Below, piece by piece: positions 14,712-20,822 of a stretch of DNA of 20,822 bases. Under the pieces are notes generated by a model. It saw nothing but the letters and a program-made list of their open reading frames with translations. It searched no databases and was not told the DNA's origin. Location: the NCBI GenBank assembly GCA_030378125.1, contig JAUCGN010000007.1, positions 1 to 20,822 of the forward strand. Direction: 5' to 3'. Numbering within the stretch: the stretch's first letter is position 1; every line of letters starts with the position of its first letter. Source of the DNA: Thiotrichales bacterium HSG1 (GTDB lineage Bacteria; Pseudomonadota; Gammaproteobacteria; Beggiatoales; Beggiatoaceae). The translations under genes and the position numbers were made by a program.

Positions 14712-15338
14712 TTAACTAGCTAATTGCTCTACTAAATTATCTTTTTTCTGCTTTAACCAGTTGAAAAACAATAAAATTAGTCCAAGCATAATAAAACCAC
14801 CGGGTGGCAATAGCATAACCACCCAAGGTTCAAAGTTAGGCCCAAATAATGAAATGCCAAACAGGGAACCATTACCTAAAATTTCTCTTAAACCACCCAA
14901 AATAAATAACGCAAAAATAAAACCTATCGCTACTCCTAGTGCGTCTGCAACAGCAAGTTTTACATTATGTTTTGAAGCAAAAGCTTCTTGGCGACCCAAA
15001 ATCATACAATTGACTACAATCAATGGCACAAAAGCCCCTAACTCTTTATGTACTACTGGTACAAGAGCTTGTAGGGTGTAGTCTGCTACAGTGACAAAAG
15101 TTGCTATAATGATTATATAACAAGAGATTCGTACTTGTCTGGGAATTAGATTACGAAACAGAGACACTAAGGTGCTGGAGCCAATCAATACAAAAAAAGT
15201 CGCTAATCCCATTGCAATAGCATTAATTGCTGAGTTAGTAACTGCCAACATTGGGCATAATCCCAACACATGTACAAATACTGGATTTTCTTTCCAAATT
15301 CCTTTTAAGAATTCATCTGAAACGGTTGTTGATTGCAT
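14712..15338 (-). CDS. rnfE: RnfE/RsxE, membrane subunit of the Rnf electron-transport complex
   Basis: This 208-residue protein has about six membrane helices and is the paralogue and partner of RnfA. Signatures are ENPVFVHVLGLCPMLAVT near the N-terminus and GAFVPLIVVNCMILGR in the middle, each with one cluster-binding cysteine. The C-terminal LLPPGGFIMLGLILLFFNW is typical of RnfE. It is the upstream gene of an E-A pair. The E-before-A order occurs in some rnf operons (for example rnfCDGEAB), but here the genes upstream are M16 peptidases rather than rnfG, so the pair is separated from the other subunits. Confidence 0.93.
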   Translation of the reverse strand: MQSTTVSDEFLKGIWKENPVFVHVLGLCPMLAVTNSAINAIAMGLATFFVLIGSSTLVSLFRNLIPRQVRISCYIIIIATFVTVADYTLQALVPVVHKELGAFVPLIVVNCMILGRQEAFASKHNVKLAVADALGVAIGFIFALFILGGLREILGNGSLFGISLFGPNFEPWVVMLLPPGGFIMLGLILLFFNWLKQKKDNLVEQLAS

Positions 15339-15384
15339 ATTTACACTCGATTATCCATAGTTCTTCAGATAAATTGGCTAAAAG

Positions 15385-15413
15385 ACCTAACCGGTTTTGG
15401 AAACCTATCAGGT
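15385..15413 (-). terminator. Weak hairpin after the second M16 gene
   Basis: Read on the - strand, ACCT-GATA-GGTTT, a 3-base loop, AAACC-GGTT-AGGT can fold, followed by CTTTTAG. The internal loop and short T-run make it a weak terminator. It lies between the peptidase pair and rnfE and suggests these are separate or only partly linked units. Confidence 0.35.
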
Positions 15414-15439
15414 ATTAGACCATTTTCTGAAAAGCTACA

Positions 15440-16729
15440 TTAACTGCCACCCACTGTAACCGTCACAAACTTATCTATATTTATTCGTCTTTGAAAGGCA
15501 TCTTTGATCATGGATAAAGTAACAGCTTCGATATTACTGTTAAAGGTATGTAAGTAATCCAAAGGTAAGTCATAAAAACCGAGTATTGAAAGATAACCAA
15601 CTATATCCCGATTACTTTTAATCCGTAGAGGGAATCTACCAGTAATTCCTTGTTTAGCTTCTTTTAATTCAGTTTCGGTAGGACCATTTTTGATAAAGTC
15701 TTGCATGGTTTTTCGCACTATTTCAATAGCCTGAGCGGTTTGATCATTGCGAGTTCCTAAACCGGCTACAAAAGCCCCTAAAACCCGTTGTGGTGCAAAA
15801 TAACTATAGGCACTATAAGCTAATCCTCGCTTCTCCCGTACTTCTTCTGATAATAGTGATACCAAACTCGAACCACCCAATATATAATTTCCAACATACA
15901 AGGCAAAGTAATCTTTATCACCACGTTTTAAGCCCGGTTGCCCAATCAAAACTTTGGTCTGAGTTGTCGGATGTTCAATATGTATTGTTTTTGCCTCTGT
16001 CAATGAAGCAACCTTGGGAAGTGCTTTTGGAACAGTTCCAACCGATAACTTAGCAATTGTATTGGCTAAATTTTCAGCAGCTTTACGATCCAAAGCTCCA
16101 ACTATTGAAATTAACATATTGTTTGCAACATAATATTGCTTATGAAACTGTTGTAAATCTTCACGAGTTAGAGCAGTTACACTGTCAATAGTACCAGTTG
16201 GTAATGTAGCATAAGGATGTTTTTTGAATACTGTTTCATAAAATTTTTGTTTCGCAATGTCACTTGGAGATTGTTGTTTATATTTAAGTTTAGTTAACAT
16301 CTGCTGTCTAACTCGCTCTAATGCTTTTAACTCAAAATCAGGTTTAGTTAACAACAACGCTAACATTTCCAAAGCTGGTTGTAATAGTTTAGGTTCTGTC
16401 AAACAACGAAGGGTGAGTTTCGCCATATCCCGCTTAGTTGAATTACCAAATATAGCTCCTAAATTATCAAACTTCTCTGCAATTTGATCTGCTGAGTAAC
16501 CACTAGCTCCTTCATTTAATAAACCGTTGGTTAACTTGGCCAAACCGGGTTTATTTCCGTCTCTTGCACTTCCCGCATCAAATACTACCTCAATATTAAC
16601 CATCGGTAAATCTGGAGCGGGTACAAAATAAACCTTAGTTCCACTATTGGTTTGCCAGTGTTGAATTGTTGGAATTGCAAGAGCAAATTGAGCCATTAAT
16701 AAAGTAATGACTAAAAATGTAATTCTCAT
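15440..16729 (-). CDS. M16-family protein lacking the zinc site (non-catalytic partner)
   Basis: This is a 429-residue insulinase/pitrilysin-like protein with an N-terminal signal peptide (MRITFLVITLLMAQFALA), so it is periplasmic or envelope-located. The place where HxxEH should be reads K65-L-T-N68-G69, so the zinc ligands are gone. The C-terminal half keeps the substrate-groove Arg/Tyr region (REKRGLAYSAYSYF). M16 proteins of this size often work as pairs in which one subunit is catalytic and the other shapes the chamber. The start codon overlaps the stop of the upstream active subunit by 4 bases, which implies coupled translation and a heterodimer. The natural substrate is unknown. Confidence 0.9.
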   Translation of the reverse strand: MRITFLVITLLMAQFALAIPTIQHWQTNSGTKVYFVPAPDLPMVNIEVVFDAGSARDGNKPGLAKLTNGLLNEGASGYSADQIAEKFDNLGAIFGNSTKRDMAKLTLRCLTEPKLLQPALEMLALLLTKPDFELKALERVRQQMLTKLKYKQQSPSDIAKQKFYETVFKKHPYATLPTGTIDSVTALTREDLQQFHKQYYVANNMLISIVGALDRKAAENLANTIAKLSVGTVPKALPKVASLTEAKTIHIEHPTTQTKVLIGQPGLKRGDKDYFALYVGNYILGGSSLVSLLSEEVREKRGLAYSAYSYFAPQRVLGAFVAGLGTRNDQTAQAIEIVRKTMQDFIKNGPTETELKEAKQGITGRFPLRIKSNRDIVGYLSILGFYDLPLDYLHTFNSNIEAVTLSMIKDAFQRRINIDKFVTVTVGGS

Positions 16730-18051
16730 TTGTCAACCTCCAATGGTTCTAATTTTGCCACAGTTAAATGTTCTTTTATCAAATATTTACGAGATACTTG
16801 TTGAATTTGTTCTGCGGTAACAGCTTTAATATTAGCCAAATAATCATCAAATATTCGCCAATCTAAACCTATAGTCTCTAGTAAACCTATCTTCATACCT
16901 TGGTAAAATAATGAATCTAATTCATACACTTGATTAGCCTGTAATTTAGTTTTTACCATTTCCAACTCTTGCTGGCTAACTAACTCATCTTGAAGTTGTT
17001 TAACCTGTGCATAAATAGCAGTTTCCAGCTCTTGCATCGTATGCTTATCCGTTGGTACGCCTTGAATAGTAAATAAACTTTCTAAACGAGCAAAAAAGTT
17101 ATAACCGGCTCCCACACTGCTGGCAATCTGTTGACCACGAATTAAATTTTTTGGTAAACGGGTACTGTCACCACCATCCAATAAGTAGGCTAAAACTTCC
17201 AAAGCGTAAACTTCCCATTGTTCTGGTTTAGTTGCTAATACCGGAACTTTATAACCCAGCATTAAATTTGGTAATTTAGCTGGTCTCTTAACTGTAATCT
17301 GTTTGGTGCCAAACTGCTCCACTTCCAGTCTTGGGTTGGGAGGTTTAATTTCACTTGGTTGCAAAGGACCAAAATACTGTTTGGCTAATTTTAATACAGC
17401 TTCCGGCTGCACGTCACCAACTACAACTACAGTTGCATTATTAGGAGCATACCATTGTTGATACCAAGTTTGTAAGTCGGCTAGTTGTAAATTACCAATA
17501 TCATCCATCCAACCAATAACTGGATTTTGATAAGAACTAGTTTGATAAGCAGTGGCACGGAAATACTCATATAATAAACCAGTTGGCCGATCATCAGTTC
17601 GAGTGCGGCGTTCTTCTTTAACTACTTCTCTTTCCTTAACAAATTCATCTTCAACCAGTACCAAACCACGCATCCGATCTGCTTCCAATTCAAAGCTAAT
17701 TGGCAAACGGGTATTTTCTATAGTTTGGAAATAAGCGGTATAATCAAGACCAGTAAAAGCATTTTGGCTGGCTCCATTAATCGCCATAATACGGTTGAAC
17801 TCACCAACAGCATAATTTTTGGTCCCTTTGAACATCATATGTTCCAACAGGTGTGATAAACCCGTTTTGCCTTCTTGTTCGTAGCTACTACCAACTTTAT
17901 ACCAAACTTGGCTAACAACAACCGGAGCTCTATGATCCTCCTTGACTATTAGCTTTAAACCATTGTCTAAAGTAAATTCATGGACCTCTCCAGCCAATAA
18001 ATTAATAGAAAATATAAATAAAATAATTGATTGTAAGTATTTAAAAAACAT
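16726..18051 (-). CDS. M16-family zinc peptidase, catalytic subunit
   Basis: The 441-residue protein has a hydrophobic signal (about 1-21, ILFIFSINLLAG) and the inverted zinc motif H67-L-L-E70-H71 (GLSHLLEHMMFKG). The third ligand region is VVKEER (E146/E147), about 75 residues downstream as in the family. It lacks the clear Arg/Tyr groove segment seen in its partner, so the two proteins complement one another. It is the first gene of the pair. Homologues are often annotated as PqqL-like or YmxG-like peptidases; those names should not be taken as function here. Confidence 0.93.
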   Translation of the reverse strand: MFFKYLQSIILFIFSINLLAGEVHEFTLDNGLKLIVKEDHRAPVVVSQVWYKVGSSYEQEGKTGLSHLLEHMMFKGTKNYAVGEFNRIMAINGASQNAFTGLDYTAYFQTIENTRLPISFELEADRMRGLVLVEDEFVKEREVVKEERRTRTDDRPTGLLYEYFRATAYQTSSYQNPVIGWMDDIGNLQLADLQTWYQQWYAPNNATVVVVGDVQPEAVLKLAKQYFGPLQPSEIKPPNPRLEVEQFGTKQITVKRPAKLPNLMLGYKVPVLATKPEQWEVYALEVLAYLLDGGDSTRLPKNLIRGQQIASSVGAGYNFFARLESLFTIQGVPTDKHTMQELETAIYAQVKQLQDELVSQQELEMVKTKLQANQVYELDSLFYQGMKIGLLETIGLDWRIFDDYLANIKAVTAEQIQQVSRKYLIKEHLTVAKLEPLEVDK

Positions 18052-18082
18052 TAGTTATTAACCTAATGGTAAATTTTAAAGA

Positions 18083-18131
18083 GTGATGCAGAACATCACG
18101 GAAGGACGTTCCCAACGAGATGTTAGGAACG
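18083..18131. repeat. Two adjacent palindromes between the lectin gene and the M16 genes
   Basis: GTGATG (18083-18088) pairs with CATCAC (18094-18099) around CAGAA. CGTTCC (18107-18112) pairs with GGAACG (18126-18131) around a 13-base loop. No T-run follows either on the - strand. Their style suggests dispersed intergenic repeats rather than simple terminators. Confidence 0.45.
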
Positions 18132-18148
18132 AGATTAAGACATTACAA

Positions 18149-18186
18149 CCTTCCAGATTTTTTGGAACCTAAACAAGAAGGTCTTT
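18149..18186. terminator. Hairpin downstream of the coiled-coil lectin gene
   Basis: CCTTC (18149-18153) pairs with GAAGG (18177-18181) and encloses a smaller TTCC/GGAA stem (18151-18154, 18164-18167) as an alternative fold. The T-run TCTTTTT follows on the + strand, while the gene it should stop is on the - strand. Its role as a terminator of that gene is therefore uncertain. Confidence 0.3.
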
Positions 18187-18212
18187 TTGGAAATATGTCA
18201 GAACTCATCATG

Positions 18213-19352
18213 CTAGGACTTATCTTGTAATTCTACTAATTCCCACTGTTGGTTTTCACCATCATTTGATTCCTGTTGAATAACCTTAGTGGTTTTTTTA
18301 GATACTTCCAGTTTTAAATCATTTTGTTTGCTTTGAATTGCAAAATTGTCTTCAGAAGTTGGGACTAACTTCCATTTTTGATTATCAGTACCATTACATT
18401 GATATTGACTCAATACACCTTCATTATTTCCGGAAGATGAGATACCTAAACATTTCTTAGTTTTGGCAGAAAATATATGATAATATTCACTATCTTCACC
18501 ACCCAAAGGTTGAAAATACCACAATTGATTCTTGCTACCATTCCACTCATCTTGTCCAATTGGAGTATTATTTTTCGCTGAACCCTTTGGTATATCTAAA
18601 AATTTACCACTGCCAGTTGATTTGATACTATATACTTTTGTTGGTTGAAATTGACTTGATTTTGATTCTGCAAATCGTTGCGACAATTCACTCATTTTCT
18701 TTCTTGCAGTATCAAGTGAACTTTCCAACTTTTGTTGTTGCTGTTGTTCATCTTGCAATTGCTTGGATAAAGATATTAGTTCTTGCTTAGATTCTTCTAC
18801 GGATTGTTCGAGTTGCTGACGTTGTTGCTGTTCACTGGTTAGATTTTCAGAAGTGGTTGCCAGTTCTTGTTTAAAATCTGTAAGTGATTGTGCAACTTGT
18901 TGGTTTTGCTGTTGTTCACTGAGATATTTTTCAGAAGTTTTTGCCAATTCCTGCTTAGAATCTGTCAATAATTGTTCAAGTTGTTGATTTTGCTGTTGGG
19001 CATCGGCCAATTTATCAGAGACTGTTGCCAACTCTTGTTTAGAATCTGTCAATGATTGTTCAAGTTGTTGACTTTGCTGTTGTTCACTGCTGAATTTTTC
19101 AGAAGAGGTTACTAATTCTTGCTTAGAATCTACCAACGATTGTTCTAACTGTTGACACCGTTGTTGTTCACTGGTTAATTTTTTAGAGATTGTTGCTAAC
19201 TCTTGTTTAAAATCTGCCAATGCTTTTTCAAGCTGTTGATACTGTTTTTGTTCATTATCTAGCTGTTCAGAAAGTTCCTTTACTTTAGGATTGAACTGAT
19301 AAGCCAACACAAAACCAATAACACCAGCTACTATAGCTAATATAAACTCCAT
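18213..19352 (-). CDS. Membrane-anchored coiled-coil protein with ricin-type lectin domain
   Basis: The 379-residue protein has an N-terminal membrane helix (about 3-18, ILAIVAGVIGFVLAY), then a long Gln/Glu/Lys-rich coiled coil (about 25-236), then a beta-trefoil lectin domain (about 238-375). The coiled coil is built from 28-residue units (four heptads) of the form LEQSLTDSKQEL-x-S-x-K-x-S-EQQQ-x-QQ. Six are clear, from residue 41 to 208, and a seventh is degenerate. The lectin part shows three QxW motifs, Q276-L-W278, Q325-K-W327 and Q368-Q-W370, one per trefoil lobe. Such domains bind sugars, but the ligand cannot be told. With no cleavage site or export motif beyond the helix, topology is open. 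An AGGAG lies in the leader 8 bases before the ATG. Confidence 0.85.
   Translation of the reverse strand: MEFILAIVAGVIGFVLAYQFNPKVKELSEQLDNEQKQYQQLEKALADFKQELATISKKLTSEQQRCQQLEQSLVDSKQELVTSSEKFSSEQQQSQQLEQSLTDSKQELATVSDKLADAQQQNQQLEQLLTDSKQELAKTSEKYLSEQQQNQQVAQSLTDFKQELATTSENLTSEQQQRQQLEQSVEESKQELISLSKQLQDEQQQQQKLESSLDTARKKMSELSQRFAESKSSQFQPTKVYSIKSTGSGKFLDIPKGSAKNNTPIGQDEWNGSKNQLWYFQPLGGEDSEYYHIFSAKTKKCLGISSSGNNEGVLSQYQCNGTDNQKWKLVPTSEDNFAIQSKQNDLKLEVSKKTTKVIQQESNDGENQQWELVELQDKS
18729..19232 (-). repeat. 84-bp tandem repeats encoding the coiled coil
   Basis: Six in-frame units of 84 bases encode the 28-residue repeats; a worn seventh unit extends to 18645. The CAACAAC-type Gln codons give a low-complexity look. 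Units differ by point changes, not by length, so heptad phase is kept. Copy number could vary between strains. Confidence 0.75.
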
Positions 19353-19686
19353 CTACCTAACTCCTAATAATATGTTCCAAATTGGTTGATACACTTAACA
19401 AAATAAATTGAGAGACTATAACAGTTAATCATAGCTGTTCAGGATAATAATTTAATATAAGTTTATAGTGTATGATAAAGTTATTCATCATACTTAATTT
19501 AAAGTAGATGCCGATCTGCTTATCTATCCTACATTCAATATATTAATTTACCGGAAATCATGAATGAGGTAGAAATTGGAAGAACCCCGAACATCTATGA
19601 ACAGATGATATAATGGTTTTCATCTATTTGCAAGTTGGTTAGGATAACATTTTGAAAATGATTATTCAAAAATTTATTATCTTTAA
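19353..19686. other. Intergenic region between the PLD-like and lectin genes
   Basis: No gene is supported in these 334 bases. Two dyads stand out: GTATGAT/ATCATAC (19470-19493, 10-base loop) and a 20-base dyad AAG-T-AGAT-GCCG-ATCT-G-CTT (19502-19521). They may be operators, or the terminator of the PLD-like gene. A leader for the lectin gene must lie near 19353-19440, but no convincing -35/-10 pair was found. Confidence 0.4.
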
Positions 19687-20643
19687 TCATGTGCCGAAAT
19701 AATTATACACCAATTTTAAGAATTCTGATTTTGGATAACTTTCATCATCACATATCATATCCCATCCAAGCTCAGATAACGCTTGTTTAAAAGACTTTCT
19801 AAAACAAGAATCTATCTTAAATGGGACGGTTATATTAGCTAATTTATCAACTTGGACAATTTTTTTGGTAGATGTCACCATGTCCACATAAAACCAAACT
19901 CCATTGGCTCTTGGTATAAATTCTTCGTTCGCATCCACTCTAAACTGAAATACTAAATCACCTTCTTGATATTTTTTTACTTCTACATCATTATATTTCC
20001 ATTTTATATCTTTACCGAATCTTCTTAAAACTTCATTTTTAGTAGTATCATCTGCTTTTGATGTTTCAGAATACCAAACAATTTTCCATTTCTGCTTATA
20101 TTTTCTTTGAAACCATTCTGAATATGTTTCGGTAATTGTATTTGTAGTAAAGCTATTGGTTCTATTAAATTTATTTGAATTAATATCAAGACTATCTAAC
20201 TCTTCTTTTGTAACTTTCCTAAGTTGGAGTTTTTTTAAAACCTCTTTATGAAAATTGTAATTTCTATCAAAAATCATAACCCCATATTCAATTAATCCGC
20301 TATCTCCCAAAGCGTTATCAGATAAGTTAGCAGAAGAAATTATCATGCCCTTGTTTTTGCACCAAAATATTTTTGAGTGTAAACTATCACAAAACTTAAC
20401 ATCAATCCCAGCATTTAAGAGCCTTCTTATACCTTCTGGACTTGTTCCACCAGCTTTAGGCCAACAGATAACAGTTATATTTTTCTTGTTTGGTAAATAA
20501 TCAATTGCGTTTCTTCCCACAAAAGCCACAACAGCGTATTTCTCATCATTTTCTTCAAAAAATAGCTCTGATATTGATTTTCGTATAGAGTTTGAGTTTG
20601 GTAAAAACTTATGTTTCATATATATTATTATGCTATGTGTCAA
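19687..20643 (-). CDS. PLD-like protein with degenerate HKD motif
   Basis: The reading frame starts at TTG (20643), giving 318 residues; an ATG at 20619 gives 310. Neither has a good ribosome site. Residues 36-112 look like a single phospholipase D superfamily half: a VVAFVGRNAIDYL strand-helix, then H89-S-K91, and S103-S-A-N106-L-S. In the usual HxK-x4-D motif the Asp is replaced (K96 here), so activity is doubtful. Small single-motif PLD proteins include nucleases such as BfiI, which work as dimers. The remaining C-terminal 200 residues contain a Trp-rich segment (EWFQRKYKQKWKIVWYSE) and are unrecognised. It sits 14 bases after the stop of the partial gene upstream and may share its transcript. 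Confidence 0.7.
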   Translation of the reverse strand: MTHSIIIYMKHKFLPNSNSIRKSISELFFEENDEKYAVVAFVGRNAIDYLPNKKNITVICWPKAGGTSPEGIRRLLNAGIDVKFCDSLHSKIFWCKNKGMIISSANLSDNALGDSGLIEYGVMIFDRNYNFHKEVLKKLQLRKVTKEELDSLDINSNKFNRTNSFTTNTITETYSEWFQRKYKQKWKIVWYSETSKADDTTKNEVLRRFGKDIKWKYNDVEVKKYQEGDLVFQFRVDANEEFIPRANGVWFYVDMVTSTKKIVQVDKLANITVPFKIDSCFRKSFKQALSELGWDMICDDESYPKSEFLKLVYNYFGT

Positions 20644-20657
20644 TACTTCGGACAGTT

Positions 20658-20822
20658 TTACATATTGACAACCCCGTAGTTACAAAGGGAATCAAAACCA
20701 TCTTTATATTTAATAGAAGTGAAGTCAAAACCTAACCAAGAAGAAAAGCGTTCAAGTAGATGAGCATTGGCATTTCGTATATTCCAACTAGCAATTGAAA
20801 TAACATGACGTTGTTCGTAAGA
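20658..20822 (-). CDS. 3' end of an unrecognised gene (runs off the window)
   Basis: An open frame of 54 codons enters from the right edge and stops with TAA at 20658. Its end reads DGFDSLCNYGVVNM, and upstream it has HVISIASWNIRNANAHLL. I do not recognise the family. Support for it being real comes from the absence of stops up to the edge, protein-like composition, and its tight position (14 bases) before the PLD-like frame on the same strand. Confidence 0.55.
   Translation of the reverse strand, partial: SYEQRHVISIASWNIRNANAHLLERFSSWLGFDFTSIKYKDGFDSLCNYGVVNM

Noticed and set aside
14124..15338. NqrD/NqrE instead of RnfE/RnfA
   Set aside because: The families are homologous, but the VNNF...LGLCPFFGVS and ENPVFVHVLGLCP forms match Rnf better; no nqr genes are adjacent.
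15790..16053. Plus-strand open frame inside the second M16 gene
   Set aside because: It is antisense to a clear M16 coding sequence and has no protein-like features.
18645..19232. Regular repeats that might be a CRISPR array
   Set aside because: The 84-base periodicity has no unique spacers, stays in frame, and encodes 28-residue coiled-coil heptads.

Overview
The window comes from an AT-rich, sulfur-oxidising gammaproteobacterium. I infer the Thiotrichales/Beggiatoaceae type from the oxidative dsr gene set (dsrEFH and dsrL present), the Rnf proteins, and intergenic palindromes of a style I associate with such genomes. The species cannot be fixed from sequence alone.

Region 1 (1-10610, + strand) is a reverse dissimilatory sulfite reductase operon: 3' part of dsrB, then dsrE, dsrF, dsrH, dsrC, dsrM, dsrK, dsrL, dsrJ, an unrelated gene of unknown function, dsrO, dsrP, and a strong intrinsic terminator. 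DsrEFH relay sulfur to DsrC. DsrAB oxidises the DsrC-bound sulfur to sulfite with DsrL as electron partner, and the membrane complex DsrMKJOP links DsrC redox chemistry to the quinone pool. The functional cysteines of DsrE (C78), DsrH (C19), DsrC (C99, C110) and DsrJ (C46) are all present. The operon is unusual because a 363-residue protein with a Lys/Ala/Thr-rich linker separates dsrJ from dsrO. dsrN, dsrR and dsrS do not follow dsrP.

Region 2 (10611-14123) is accessory. It has a gene-poor stretch, a small TerB-like gene, and, convergent to it, a 783-residue protein fusing a complete DEDDh 3'-5' exonuclease to a P-loop ATPase. Related small palindromic elements (TAGTC...GACTA) lie on both sides of this pair, and a third copy precedes the gene inserted in the dsr operon. 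This is the best candidate for an undescribed system, possibly defence or repair.

Region 3 (14124-18051, - strand) has two apparent units: an M16 peptidase pair (one with the zinc motif, one without) and rnfE-rnfA without the other rnf genes.

Region 4 (18052-20822, - strand) is accessory again: a membrane-anchored coiled-coil protein built from 28-residue repeats with a C-terminal ricin-type lectin domain, a PLD-like protein with a degenerate HKD motif, and the 3' end of an unrecognised gene running off the window. No rRNA, tRNA, CRISPR array or complete insertion sequence was recognised.
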